64,000 bases of DNA from Lasiosphaeris hirsuta (GCA_030549175.1 JAUKUA010000002.1:3782001-3846000), one strand, 5' to 3'. Positions 35,050 to 48,899 are shown, counted from the first letter of the stretch. Program-made: numbers and translations. The notes: generated by a model not told the origin, from the sequence alone.

Positions 35050-35850
35050 GCTGACTACCGAGGGAGCTATCTCAATAGAACCCGTTCAATATCAACTGTT
35101 GACAAGGGGGTGTCCGACAAAAGCCCCTGGAAGGCAAAACAGGCTGACAGTCATTCGATATTTGGGCCGGAAAAGCTGCCCAGGAATCCCTCTTAAAGAT
35201 CCAGAGTGATTTGGCCGTGGGTCAACTAGGGAGACCAGCACAAGGAACATCTGTGGTTTCAAAGTGAGAACGGTAAGTGGGCTTTGGAATGTCACCGAGG
35301 GAAGAGTCGGAAGGCATTGGCCGGGTGGGAAAGGGAGAGCGAAGTTGTCTCAGACCATTTTGTCCCCTTCCTGCCATTTCAGCTGTAGAGTCCTGCCGTC
35401 CCCGTGCCCTGGGATCCAGGGATGATGTGGGAAGCTGCAACTGGAACTACCAAGAAACCGAGGGTCTGGCCTGCTGTGGATCGACAACTTTCTCATAACT
35501 TGGGGAGGGAAGGAATATACAGTGCTGCGAGACTTCCCCAGAACTCAAGCCCCCGATACAGGGTCCCCTCTTTGCAACATTCCCCTTTGCAACATTGTGT
35601 CATATTATTAACATTATTCTGGTTCGACCAGCTACCCAGGTATCTATACCAGTTCATCTTCCTCGTCCCCAAATCTGCGTCTGAAGCCGGGTCCAGAACA
35701 AAAAACCTCAGGCACAGCCATTAGCCAGCCGCTCATCAATAGCCCCGTTGTACGTCCTCCCGCCTGCCTCTATGGATTGTAGACCCGCTAAACGCCATTC
35801 TATGATACACCCAAACTTCAAAGTGAACCACCATCGCTTCATGTAGTCCC
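35050..35850. other. Intergenic region, GH17 promoter side
   Basis: No gene seen. It covers the GH17 promoter (left) and the LCB1 3'UTR (right). A 13-nt direct repeat CCTTTGCAACATT-like sequence occurs twice around 35569-35596. Confidence 0.5.
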
Positions 35851-37650
35851 TTACGCAGTCGGGAGCCCAAGCTTGTTGTTGGTCTTCTTGGTCATGACCT
35901 TGGTGATGGCATGCCTAATAGTGACACCGGCCTTCTCAATATCCTTCTTCGACAGGCCCGAGGTGATGCAGATCTTCAGTGCCGGTTGAACGGTCCAGCC
36001 TCCATCCTTAAGTCCGATGCTGTTGGAAATCGGCCACCCCTTGAGGCGCGTGATGAGGACACCATTGGCCAGGCTCTGTAGATACAGTTAGACGCCATGA
36101 GAGCTAAATATGGATATGCTGGGGGATATCCTACCTCGTCGACGCATTCCTGCAGCAGTCGCTCCTGATCCTCGATCGCTAGCCTCCTTGCATTGACCAC
36201 ATCAGGCTTGAGCACAAGAAGCATGATTGGGTTCTCGGGGGCGCTTGTGCAAACGACCCAATCACTACGGGGATCGAGCTGGCCCTTCATCAACCGAATG
36301 TTTTCGCGGCAGTGCAGTAAAATCTCGGGGTTGGACTGGAGCACGTTGAGACTCTCACTGGCCGTCATGGCCAGCATAGCCGGCAGCGCAGCCGAGTACG
36401 TGTAGGCAGCACCCATGAGGCGCTGATGCTCGACGACGTCTCTGGGACCAGCGCAGAAGCCACCACCCGCACACAACGGGCCAGCGAGCGAGCCAACAAT
36501 CATGTCCACCTGAGTCGGATCCACGTTTTGCGCCTCAGTCAAGCCACGGCCGGTTCGGCCCAGTACGCCAAAAGACCATGTCTCGTCAAGGATAATCCGG
36601 AACTTGTACTTCGTCTTGAGTTCGACCTGTGACAAGAGCATTAGCCAGCAATCCCGCGCCAGGTCTGTTTTATTAAAAACAAGTCTTACTAGTCTAGGCA
36701 GGTCATTCAAGTCACCGATCGTCTCGAAGAGGGCTTCCGTCACGATGAAGCGTCTCGTCAGCTTCTTCTTGGACTGCTCCTGTACCACTTTCTGCATGAC
36801 GCGCTCAAGATCATCGAGGTCACCGTGATTGTACCACTTAATGTTGCTACGCGAGATCTCGAGTCCTCGGCGGATAGAGTAGTTGACAGCGCGGTCGGCT
36901 ACGATGATGTCGCCACGCTTGCAAAAGGCCGGGATAACGCTAGAGATAGTCGAGAAAGCCTGGGCATACACGATGCAGCCCTCAGTGCCAAGATACGTCG
37001 CGATGTCGGACTCGGTCTTCATATGAACGTCCTGGGTACCGTAAAACTGCGGGGGGCCACAGGGTCCAACGCCATAGGCGCGGAGAGTTTGGATGGCCTT
37101 CTCCTTGATCTGCTCGTTCGCGTTCAGGTTGTAAAAGTTATAGGATGCAAGGTTCGTCACTGTCCGGCCGTTCGCGAGCTTCGACTTGGGGCCGGTAGGA
37201 CTAGAAAGGGCTTCAGTATTAGCGCAGCTTCACTCTGTCGTGACCAAAGTCTCGTACCCAACCAATACGGGGAGCTTCTCCATGTCAGTCTCCTCGAGCG
37301 CTGTCTGAGGCGCCACGAGCGGCTCGGGCACCCACTCGTCAACGAGTTCATCGATTTCCTAGTAGTCGCCGCGTGGTTAGCAGAGACCGCGACAGGATCG
37401 TGACGGTAAGAAAGCCTACATCTTCGGTGAGCTTGATGAAGTTCTGCTTCGAGGTAGAGTACGAGGGCGCGAGGAGGTAGCGGATGAAAAAGATGACGAG
37501 GATCAGCTCGATGGCGGAGCGGACAGGATCATTCTGGTAGCTCGATCTAACGTAGCGGAGGAGAACGGCAGAGCCAGGCACCTTGTGGAAGACGGTGGCC
37601 GCCTCGTTGACCCATTCCGTCAATTGCGTTTGCACCTCCTGGAGATCCAT
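35851..37650 (-). CDS. LCB1: Serine palmitoyltransferase subunit 1 (LCB1)
   Basis: Five exons: 37420-37650, 37258-37358, 36690-37200, 36135-36626 and 35851-36075, giving 519 residues, the usual size for fungal Lcb1. Introns are 37359-37419, 37201-37257, 36627-36689 and 36076-36134. The third is 63 nt and stop-free, so unspliced RNA would stay open. An N-terminal membrane segment (about 40-57) precedes an alpha-oxoamine synthase fold. The stretch LDETWSFGVLGRTGRG matches the Lcb1 side, which lacks the PLP-binding lysine found in Lcb2. With Lcb2 it condenses serine and palmitoyl-CoA at the ER, the first step of sphingolipid synthesis. The gene lies 829 bp downstream of FKS1 on the same strand. 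Confidence 0.95.
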
Positions 37651-38479
37651 GGCGGCGTAAGAGTGTAGGGCGGCGCAATGAGAAGGTCAGGGAAGTGGTT
37701 GATTGAGAGGTTCATGGATTGCGGTTTTGAGATTTTGGCAATGCGAACGTCAATAGACAGCGCAAAACAGGAGATGCGGGAATGGCGCACTGTCAGTGTC
37801 AGCCAGGGACTAGAGTGGTACGGGTGGGCCTCCAGCGTCACGTCGGCGCCCCGTTGAATTTCAATTCGGGTTTGCCGGCTCCATATTTTATCTTTCAGGG
37901 GAAATCAGAGAGCCGACCAATCAGCACATCAGACCATACTCCATGGCATCGCTGAGTCGCGCTAGCCAAACCCAAGGCATCCGACTGGATCTTCTGGTAT
38001 CTCATCAAACATATTTGTTTTCTTTTTTGGGCCCTGCTTATTAAGAGTCATTACACCTTCACATATCGCCAACTCCACACTCGAAAGAGACACTGGGCTC
38101 AACATTTGTAGTTGCAAGCAAAAACAGAATTAGCAGTCGAGCATATTACACAAAATTCCCAGAACAGAAACATGTTCAGTAATTATGGTATTGCCTCCAA
38201 TCCAGCTTCCGTGGATTAATCAGGAGGACGTATTTTGTAAAATAAAAAATGTCGAGACGAGTCTAAAATCCATTTACCCTGCCACCCGCCCCTGATGTGA
38301 TGTTGCATGCCTAGAAAACAGAACCAATACAAAGCACTCCCGACAATACAACATTCATGAACCCGCCCAAAATCACCAAGAAAGCAAACCCGTATGGTTC
38401 TTTGCAATTCGTCCTCTCCAAATTAGAGTCGATTGGGATATGATACAAATTCGTCACCGCTTGCTTACTCTGAAGCGCT
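37651..38479. other. Intergenic region between FKS1 and LCB1
   Basis: It holds the LCB1 promoter (left) and the FKS1 3'UTR (right). The right half is AT-rich. No coding frame or RNA gene was recognised. Confidence 0.5.
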
Positions 38480-41400
38480 TCAAGGATCCGTCGAGGCAGA
38501 CTTGGTGGGTGCTGGCGCCGATTCAGTCGAGGAGAATTTGAAGACGCCGGAGTAGCTAGGGGAGCCCGTGCCCGTTGGTGTCTTCCCCATCGTATCATCA
38601 TTGTCTTGACCGGTTGGCTGCATCAAATTTGTCGAATCCAGCTGCTTCGTAAGGGATTCAGGGATGTATTTGCCAGCAACGATGGGACCAATAATCATGG
38701 CAAGGAACAGAACAAGCAAAGCAAAGTAGAGAACAGCGTAACGGAATACACGTCTCTTGCGGAGCTTGGACTGCTTCATAGAATAAATGGGGGGGCGAAT
38801 TTGGCGACTGTACCACACTGTTAGCTATGAATCTTGCAACCAGTAAAAATGGTAACGTACCTTGGGCGAAGCCAGAAGAGCATCATGGAATGCAGCTTGT
38901 CGACTTGCGGGATCAAAATGACTGGAAGCATCATGAACAGAATAATGTGACCCAGCACAAAGTCTGCAGCGAACATGCTCAACTCCGTGATCTTGCAAAG
39001 GAACTCACGAGCTGGCTGAGAAACGGTGTGCCAGCCCATAGAGTACCATTTACCGGTCCAGAAAGCAATGTTTGACTGATCCGTCTTGAACTCTCTGGTA
39101 AGTGTCAAGGAGATGATCAACTTGAAGATAAAGCGCTGTATGGAAACCACGGTGATCATTCCCAGGAGGGTCTTGGCGAAGTCAAATCCTTCTAGGAAGA
39201 ACATGACTTCGAAGAAAACCAAGAGGAAGACGACAGCAAGACCGTGAGCGATGCCAGCAAGTACGCTACCGAACTTCTTGCAGCACATACTGAGGAGCGG
39301 TCCCATGAAGCAGGCCATGAAGAAGAAGACCATCAAGACACCAGCGTTGATGGCGATAGGTGCAAAAGCAACGATACCCACCCGCAGAAGCGATGCAGTA
39401 GGCTTCGCATCCGGGTTCAGCCCCTTGTTGGGGCCATTGACACCTGTCTGCGCATTGATGAACAGATATGGAATGAGGGTCAAGGCCACAAGCATGAGCG
39501 GGAAGACAATCTCTGCCCAAAACATGTTAACAATGGCAGCCCGGGGAACATCGGCGGACATCTTGCTGGAAGGATCGCCCAGAGTCTTGCGCTTGTATCC
39601 AGTAATTCTGGTTCGGGAGAGGCGGCAAAACGAAATCCACGAGGATGCATGTGAGCGCGAGTTACCGCGGGACAGCCACCGAAGGAAGTCGCGGTAATCG
39701 ATGAAGAAGTCGTTCCAGGCAAACTGATGGGGGTTGTACAGGAAAGGCGAGACAACCAAGGCCAACAGCGAGATCCAGAAATAGACCAGAGCCGCTTGCC
39801 AGATGGTGAGTGAAGCAAACAACAGCATCATCAACATGCGAGCTCCGAAGTAGATAGATGGCCCGGCAAATCGAGAGTAGAGGATACCGAAGGGAATACG
39901 AGCAGTGGCAAATCCACGACCGGTACCGATGTATCTAGCTCCTCCAAACGAGAGATCCTGTTGAACCGAATTGGCGTAAATCTGGCAAACGAAAACCTCG
40001 AAGAATGGCGAAAACGAGCAGAACTGCTTGGCGAAACGGGTTGCTGCACGCCATAGACCACGCTCCGTCAACTCCTGGACGAGCAAGGGCACGAACGAGA
40101 GGAAGAAGACGAAGAAAATCGACAAGATACAGCGGTAAACCCAATCCATGAGGGCGTCGGTGTTCTGGCAGCCAGTAGGAACGAGCGGGTCCCTAATGGG
40201 CACGTTCCGGTTGTAGTCGCAAGGAATAGTTTCCCTGCGCAGGGCGCCAATGTTGACGAGGCAGATCATGAAAAGCTGGACGGACAACATGATGAACATG
40301 TTGTTCAAATGAAAACCGGGATGGGCGTAGTAAAACGAGAGGAAGCGATCCAGGGGCAGTTGCGTTCCGAGATAGTAGTATTCTCTGGAAAGCATCTGCT
40401 CTCCCATACCGGTTCCAATCTTGGTAGTGAAGTTGAGAATCGATCCGAAGCCCAAATCACGACCCTTGCCGCATTGATAATACTCGCAGTGCTTGATGCG
40501 ACCACCACGAAGGAGTGCGTTCATACCAGCGTAAATATCCTCGTTCAGATGCAAGCCCTTCTGAGCCTTGGACACACCTCCACGAGTTGTCATGAAAATG
40601 CCGTTGAGGAAATCAGGATGACCATAATGGAGCTTGCCACCAATCTGAGCCAGTGTTCTCGAGAAGAGAGTACCAAATGTCTGTTCCTTTCCGGCGGCGA
40701 CGTCACCGAGGATACCAATATTCTCGGAGAAGATGTATTCACGAGCTCCCAAGATAGCAACAGGGGCCTTGGCGACATTCTTAACACCGGGTGTGTATGG
40801 CGAGACATTGTCGGTCTTCATCTCCTCGAACTCGGCGAGAACACTGCGGATCTTCAGGCACTCCTCGAGATAATTGTCTTGATTGGCATCGATGAGCTGG
40901 ATGTACTCGCCACGGTAAAAGATCAGAGAGTGGTTTTGGTTGTCAGATTTGCCATCGCCAAGGATGGGGTTACCGGAGAGCTGGATGCGGAACTTGGGTC
41001 TGCGCATGCCATTCTCCATGATCTCAGAGTGCCCGTCGATAAGAGCAGAGTACAGACGTGGCTCATCTCCTTCAGCAAGTGGGGGCTCCTCGTCCAGATA
41101 AGCGATCTGAAGATCAGGGTACGCGCGAAGAAGGAACTCAGCGTTCTCCATCTCCTCCTTCTTGAACTTCGCATAACGTTGCATAGAGATGACCAGCTTG
41201 AACTTGCGACGGGCCATACGCTCCAACTCACGCTCGAGCTTATCGGAGTTGCCGCCGAACATCTGAACAACCTCGGGGTTCTCGACGCGGTAAAGAAGCT
41301 TGATAGCACGGCTGTAGTTCATGAAACCAGACACAGTGCGGTAGAGCGTCTGGAACCGAAGAGAAGCCCAAATACGAGTCCTGAGCGTGTACTCGGGTGC

Positions 41401-44400
41401 AGACGACTTGAAACCAATGCAGTAAAACGGAAGATCGTCAATCTTGCTCTTCGCGGTGTCCTTCTCGTTCTTGTCCACATCGCCATTAAATTGTGATGTT
41501 TCGTCAGCCAAGATCTTGGTGTCCTTGACGAAGCAGTCCCACTCGTGAGGATGCAGTTGCTTGAGGTACTCCAGGAGCGTGACTCGGGAATAAGGCTCAT
41601 CCTCACGAATGATCTCTCTCAAGGAGAGGAGGATCTTTTCGCTGTAATGAGGAATCAGAACCGTGAACGTAGGCATGTTGTCAACCGGGAGAGGCTCCGG
41701 AATAGGCGTTGACAGCGACTGCGCAAAGAACGATATTCTACGCTCTGCCTCGCTGTGAGACGGGAAGAATTCCGTTTTGAACGAGTGATCCTCCTGGGAA
41801 ACGAAGAAAGTCGGTGCCCTGAGCGTCCGCTTGCCCTCCTGTTCGGACGGAACCTGGTGATAAAGCAGCTTTTGGACGTGGTCGATGGCGAGAAGATGCT
41901 CGCGATACATTGAAATGACGATAGCATTCCAGATCTGCGAGATGAGAACCTTAGGCTTGTACTTGATCTCCATGTCGGTTGTCGCCAGGATCTTCGAGTA
42001 AATACGCTTGGGGAGACGAGAGAAGATGTTTCTCCACGGGGTCCAAATCGATGATCCAATGTAGAATGACCGAGCAATGGAGAAAATGGTGTTGAGGAGG
42101 ACATAACAAAGGTACGTGTCCAAGAAGAAGAAAATCATGTCCGTGAAGATCATAAAGCCGAGTGTGATTTGTGGTTGATACTGGCAGAGATACCTTTGCA
42201 CAATCGTGTCTCCCAGGCAGCTCGACACATCCATGATCTGAAGATATCGGATAGGATCACGTAGCGACAGTGCCAGATAGAGATAGGACTCTCCAAACTT
42301 GAGACCAAACACTACCATCCAGAGACCAAAGGACATGGCCATGTCGTTGCCGGCGAGACGTGGATAGCTGGCAGTGAATGTCTGACTCGCCACATATTTC
42401 CGGGAGTTCTTGGTCAGGTAGCTTCCGAACAAGCCACCGAGGGGCATGACCGAGAAGAATACGAAGGTGATGACGGCAATGAAGAACTGCACAATTCCAA
42501 GAATCAACGCAACCTTCCCGTTCTGCCTCTCAAGATAGGCTTCGGTGTCTGCGGCTGGCATGAAGACGTAGACTCCAGGTCCAAAGTTGATGATGAAGAT
42601 GACAATGAGGAAGAGCAGCCGCTTGGTGAGATGCTGAGCGCCAGCCCATTTTCTTGGGACGTACGCCCATTCCGCGAGAGTCGCCATAATCTGAATCAGA
42701 GAGGCAATGGATCCTCCAAAGCCACAAATCGACCAAACAGCAGCATTGGGTGGCTGGTTATTGGCTTCCTGCTCGTAGTTTGGTGTGATCAGAGTGGGCG
42801 AATTGTATGCGGTATAGAACCAGAACATGGTAATATGAATGATCCAAATGCGGTTGAAGTTGACGAGCATGTGGAACCAGGAGCGGTTTTCCTTGTAGGT
42901 CTTGAAGAACACCTTCTTCCAGTTTACATCCTTCAGCTTCAAGTAGCGCTCGGCAGGAGGCAGGTCAACAAGCTTGCTCTTGTCTCCAAGAATGATGCGT
43001 TCGATACCCTCGGGGTACCAGAACAGCTGGTTACAATCATCGTAGCCAATAATCTGGTGGTGATCGCGTTCACGGCGGACGTAAACCCCATCCAGAATTT
43101 CGTAGCCCTGGTCCCGGCAGTACTGGTAGAGAGGCGTAATGACGTTGTTGAGGAATGTGAGTTCTTCAACTGGCTCAACCAAGGCCTGGCACGCAGGCGA
43201 GTTGAGATAGTCGTCTGCGCACTTGAAAATGAAGCACAGACATTCCGGCATGAAGCGGACTTGATTAGCTTCTCCCCAGCAGAGCAGGTAGAGCGCAATC
43301 TGGCGGACGCGGTCGTGCTGAGACATCCGGTTCATGCGTGTCTTCCAGCGATATTCGGCAGCTTCCAAGGAATCATCACCTTCCAAATCCTCGAGTGCTT
43401 GGTTCTCCGTTGCTTGAGCCTTCTTGTTCTTCTTGGACCGTTTGAGGCCCTTGCCTTTGATGTTGGCGAAACCAACAGCATCGTCCAAGTCAAGGTGGGC
43501 AGCAAAGTACCACTTGCGGTAATTTGCGTTGTCACCGCCAATGTAGTCGGCATGGAGTGATAACAGCGCCTGATTCGGCGTCATGCGCGATGCCCTTGAA
43601 TCAAGAAGCGTCATGAAATGATCATACATGTTCCGCATGCTGTCGCGCTGGAAACCAAACTTTGCGGTCAGGTCGAGGAAAATGTCTTCCACCTCCTCCT
43701 TGGAGAGGGGGATCTGAGCATCGGAGGTCCAGGCTGGGTACGGTTCCCGAGAACGCTGGCCAGCTGGCAAAACATTGCCGTAGTCCATTCCATAGTTCGG
43801 GGTGGATGCACCTGATGACCGGTTCCCGCCGTAGGAAATCTGCGAAGAAGGGGGGCGATATCCTCTGGCTCCTCCCTGGCCTTCGTTGTAGCTGTTGTAG
43901 CGCTCGTCGCCGCGTCCGTAATAGTCCATGTCGGTAGCGCGCGCCATGTCGGATCTCATGGTGAAGTCGCTGAAAGTCTCCGAGTCTTCCTCGGAGCCAC
44001 CTCGGGGAGCCCGGTTGGCGTACCCGCCCTGTTCATAGCCCTGGTCATAATAAGGGTCTGCGCCATTGTTGTTGTTGTTGTAATAGTCGTCATGATACTG
44101 CTCCTGGCCCTCATAATAGCCGCCATCCTGCTGGTATGGGTTGTTCGCGTCGGCATTGTAATATCCACTTGAAGAGATGTTAGTATATAAAACGTGAACC
44201 TTCAACATCGATATTTCTTACGATTCGTCGTAGTATCCTTCGCCTTGCGGGCCTGGGGTCCTTCCGTGCGGTGGTTCTGGCTGTCCACGCGCATCGTAGG
44301 CGGCGTTGTTATCGTAGTACTGATGCTCGTCCTGGTAGTAGGAATCCGTGTTCGCACCACCCTGGGGAGCCGGGCCATATCCATCGTCGTAGTCCTGATG

Positions 44401-44448
44401 GCCGTGAGGAGGCTGGCCTTGGCCCTGACCTTGGGGGTATCCCGACAT
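38480..44448 (-). CDS. FKS1: 1,3-beta-D-glucan synthase catalytic subunit (FKS1/GLS1)
   Basis: Three exons: 44222-44448, 38861-44167 and 38480-38807, with introns 44168-44221 and 38808-38860, giving 1953 residues. It has an N-terminal Gln/Gly/Tyr-rich cytosolic segment, an FKS1 domain, a first membrane cluster (about 560-800), the large cytosolic glucan synthase domain (about 860-1400) and a second membrane cluster. It polymerises UDP-glucose into beta-1,3-glucan at the plasma membrane under Rho1 control and is the echinocandin target. Hot-spot region 1 reads YLALSLRDP with Tyr706 where Candida has Phe; the hot-spot 2 region reads DWVYRCILS. Missing the last intron gives a false C-terminus after the final membrane segment. 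Start: the ATG at 44448 opens [11 protein letters not shown] as in relatives; an in-frame ATG at 44532 probably lies in a 5'UTR intron. Confidence 0.97.
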
Positions 44449-47400
44449 ATTGGGCGACAGGTCTGTAAGCTTGGTTAGCCCGACTCGTGGCGCCGAATCA
44501 CGCCGATTTAGAAATCCATCCTTCATCTTCAAACCACTTGGATGTTCTGATGCTGGATATCATAGTCGATGTGTGACTTGTGGTGCAGAACTAACCAGAT
44601 CAGAATGTCATGGGGTGCTTGTTGTGAAGCGAGTCTCCCGAATATTTGCGAAGGACTGTCTGTTGACCCTGCGAAAAGAGGTACCGCGGGGGTGTTAACG
44701 TGGCCGGCCACAACAAGAGATTTGTTAGGAATAGGTGGGGTTGGTGTTGGTTGTGCTGAAGAGCTGTGCTATGTTGTGTCGGGAGGCCCGTGATTGTTGA
44801 TATACAACTGCAGGAGCCAACACAAGATGATGAGCGATTGGTCGCGCGGCAGAGGCGCAGTAGGGAGGTTGGCTTGGGGATTTAGGGGGTGCGGGCTAGC
44901 CCAGAGCGAAAGGTCGGCTGCCGCGAAATGCAACTCACTCAAACCTCAGGACCAGTAAATACCGGACAGAAAAATTATGTTCTCGTCGCACCGTTGAACG
45001 ATTGCTGGACTGCTGAATATCGTCGCCCTTGGGTCTTCGCGATTGACTGCCGTGTCGGCGTGGGCGTCTCAAACGGCGGGCACGCTGTGGGCGAAATCAC
45101 AGCTGGTGCTCTATTGGGGATCCAAAGAAGGGCGCGTGTGGCGTGCAAACCTTCAATACATCCACCACTGCACTCGACACACACTTGGCGACTGAACGAG
45201 AGATGGTCAAGAGGGAAGAGAGAGCGAGCGTAGAGTGGAAAAGGAAAAGAGTCGAGAAGGCATGGGCCAGGTCGAGGTTGAGGGGAAAGAACTGGGAAAA
45301 TGGGAAAAAGGAGGCATTCAAGGATGGGGCTACGTTTCGTCGTGACGGAAGGAGACAGGACCCAGTCGCTGGCCAGGACGGGCTCCAGGACTGCTTGGCC
45401 GCTTGCTAGGGTCGCGGCGGAGGAAGGGTTGGCCAGGGGCTGTCGAATTAGGGAGGGTGGGAGGCCAAGGACACCACGGTGTCAGATTTAGCAAGCGCGT
45501 ACTGTATACCGCGTGCAAGTGCCAGGAGCACGCCGATTGCAGCACGGCGCCAGCAGAAAACTCGAACGTGCACTGTTGGAAGCGAGCAGAGGATCATCAC
45601 AACATCACTGGCTACTTCCATGCCACTCTTTCTCAATTCAAAAACATTCATCCATTGAATACTTCCCCTCGAACACAGGCCGTCGACGAGGGTATCCAGC
45701 AGACCCAGTGTTAGTCTTTTCACTTCCAATCCGATTTTTCTCGTTCCTGGGTCTTCCAATCCTGACCCACCGAGATATCGAACCCGGCTGGGCTGTCTTC
45801 TATCCTGATCCTGGCAGTTTTCCGACAGGGTTGGCGACCTTGGCAGCTGCGTCGGACTGGCGATCCCCGCTAGAAAGTCACCGATACGCCCCCTTATGGC
45901 CTAGGTACTTGTGGGAACCTGTCTTCTGTTCGCGCCACGATCTCGATTGACACAGGCACACTCTTCCAATGAGAGCGCGCAGGTTCGTTTCTGCTATGAA
46001 CACTCAGGGATCACGCGGGTCTAGCGACGGCCCAGTCCAGGCTTGCGACTCGAGATTGCAGCACATCTGCGAACATGGCTTCGCCACCTTCTTGTACCGC
46101 AGCCCCTTGGTGACAAAGGAGCCACAGCTCCAGCAAAGTACCACCCATGTACTGCGTACTCTGTTCTAGGCTATTGGCGGACGGGACAGAGCTTGGTTCA
46201 GCGTTGCTGGATATGACGCTCAGGATAAAGAAAACAGGGAAAGTCCCGCCAAACAGCAAGGCTGGGATGATTCGACAATTGATCAGCCATGGCTTTTGGT
46301 TCTTCTTCTAAACCGCAGGCGATGGGAATTGAGGCGACTTCGGTTGGCAGGAGACAGGAGCCTGACAGGGCTAGCAGTCGGATTGCTTTCACTTTAGGAG
46401 AGTCGAGTTTTCTCTTCCTATCGACACCTTGTCCCGCCCTGGCGCTCCACGCCTATGCATGTCCACACCAGACTACCGACACGAGCGGGTCGTGTTATGT
46501 GCGGCTACTGCTGAGAGGACGGCCAGGGCGTAGCTCAGTGCAGTGGCGAGAACACGAGGGATAACCGTGTTCGATGGCTCCTCGCCAGTTGTTCACCTCC
46601 GGCCTCTTACCTTTCAGTGAGACATACATCAATATCCCACACAGACTCGGTAGTTTCTCTCCTGCGCTTGTGGAAACTGAAAAATCTGCGACCGAGAACC
46701 CCAGAAAAGTCTCCGACCGTTTTCGATAATACAATTGACAAAAAGAACGAAAGGGCTCTCAAATGCTGACAGTGGAGGTGTCCGCTCCCCCTTTCGCCCT
46801 TTTTGAACAGCGCTTGGTTCTTCTTGAAACCGAGTGTTCCGAACACAGTGCCCACTTCAAGGCGCCCCCATCTCTGCATTCCCACCCCCCATCTCTCCTC
46901 ATTCCCCCCTTACCGTGCCTCACTGGTACCTGGTAACCTCAATTTGTTGGACAATCTATTTCCAGTGCTCCGTACAGAAAATGAAGCTAGAAGGCACATT
47001 GTTGTACCGGTAAATGGCAGTAACATGGGAGGTGTCTGCAAGGAACCGTTGGTTAGCACTCCACAGATAGGAAGCCCGATTAGGAAAAGGCCGGCCGACC
47101 CAATATCAATGACGATGCTAGCAATTTGTTCTGCCCTGCTCCAGGCGTCTGGCGCGGCTCTGGGTTCCGATGACATCGCTACTCTCCCATGCCTCATGCC
47201 CGTGTGGCTCACTTGCAGGGCTTGCGCAGGCTTGACAGCGCCCATGCCTTATCTCAAAGCCCCGAGTCGGCGGTCGGCGGCCCGTCGAGACATGTCCAGG
47301 TTGAGTAAGAGGCCGCGTAATAACAAGCAAGCCAAGTCGCGGTGAATGGTAGAAACGTGAGGGGCTTGCGACGCGGTGCTGTGTGGCGGCATGATCTCCG

Positions 47401-48899
47401 CCCAGTAACAGTCAGAGCTGTCAAGCCTCAGGCCACCTCACGGGCTGGCTGACGCTGGAAAGGGCCTGTCCTGCGCCGGCTCGGACACCGGATGGCCGGT
47501 ACCTACATTAGCATCCGCCGCGAGCGCTCTGCCGTCGACACATCCACGCAAGCTTGTGCGTCGCACCCAACTACCAGTCAAGCTCGGCGCCCGCCGCTGA
47601 CCAGCAGCCGCATCTGTTCTGCTCTACTGTGTACACGCTACGGGAGATATTATCCCATGCCCAGTGGCGAATAGGCTGAAATGTCGATGCTGCTGGCGCA
47701 TCTGTGTCGATCCACCCCAAGCTCCAAAATACGGATTCTCCTACCTCGTGTAGCGAATAGCCGCCTAAATTTAGGCCGCCATGCACGCTGTAAAGGCCTT
47801 TGAATTTTCCAGACTGCGATGGGTGTCACACCCAGTGAGACAGGAAAATTGCCAGCACACCCACGCAAGTTTCGCACGCAAGAGACACAAGTTGCATGCT
47901 GCTCGAGCCTCGAGCAGCAGCGAGCAGCACGCACTTCGTACTTGTCGTAGTTTTCGTAAGATTTGCGCTAGCTCGTCACGCAAGATGGGCGTTGGTTGCT
48001 ATTGTGGGAAGGGCACAATGCGATACCAAAACGATGCCCCACCTAACCCATCAGTCCAGACGAGCCATGGAAAGTTTGGACGCACTCGTTTAGGGGCGTC
48101 GATCAACTGTTATCTCGGCCTGCCTTGCTGCAAGCCTTGCAGTAGCGCTGCACGACAAGCAAGGCCGAGGAGCACTCCCTATTCAGGAAGATTGCCAGGC
48201 TCACCAGGTTGTGCTGTTACCTAGTCTGCTAGTATATCTGAGACCACAAGATCACGGCATGCCAAAAGCACAAAGTCCAGGCCGCTCGACAGAGTTCTGA
48301 ACATGGCCTCGGAGATCGGATGAGTGGACGGACGATGCAAGATTGCCTGACTGGACGACCGAGTCAAGATGGCGAAGATTGGGATAAGTCTCGTCGCGGC
48401 TGGCACCCAATGATGGATTTGTGGATTTGTGGCTGCTGAACGGAAACAGCGCTGAGACGGGGCCGCCGCTGCGTTGAGTGTCACAGAAGCTCGGCGCACC
48501 AGCGCGACGAAAGGCAACGCCATTAGTAGCCATCAACCTCCTTAACGTTGTCGTGCTGCCTTGGCTTGCATACAGTGCCCTGCACGCCGTCGCAAGGCAA
48601 GACCAAGCCGGAACGCAGAAGCCATTCAGTTTTCTTACATGGTGGGATGAGAATTTGGTCACAATGGCGGGGTGGGTTATCGCTCTCGGATACAGATAAT
48701 CGCACGGTTATCGCCGGTCGCCCATGACAACGGCCAGCCGTTTACACCAATTGACTTTGGCCGTGCCAGACACCTGCAGCACAGCAAGTCCAGCCCGCGC
48801 CCCAGTAGACTGGCTCGAAGCCTAATAACGACCAGCAAAGGGGATTTGCATTCCCATCGGCCATTCTCGAGTGATCAAGCGACATTCTGACCGAAGGTC
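44449..48899. other. 4.4-kb region upstream of FKS1, no convincing gene
   Basis: It lies between the starts of FKS1 (minus) and the SprT-type gene (plus). It should contain both promoters and the FKS1 leader. Frames reach about 180 codons but overlap on both strands and resemble nothing known. Composition is mixed, with pyrimidine-rich tracts at 46840-46915, and nothing else was recognised. Confidence 0.5.
44463..44595 (-). other. Probable 5'UTR intron of FKS1
   Basis: On the minus strand a GTTAGT donor starts at 44595. A textbook branch and acceptor, GCTAACC followed nine bases later by CAG, ends at 44463, only 14 nt before the chosen FKS1 start codon. Splicing would remove the in-frame upstream ATG at 44532. 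The acceptor is clear, the donor less certain. Confidence 0.45.

Noticed and set aside
40309..41496. Plus-strand open frame of 395 codons inside FKS1
   Set aside because: It is antisense to the conserved glucan synthase domain and arises from GC-biased codon use; no domain-like sequence of its own.
42631..43560. Plus-strand open frame of 309 codons inside FKS1
   Set aside because: Antisense shadow of the FKS1 N-terminal domain, Val/Leu-rich as expected for such shadows.
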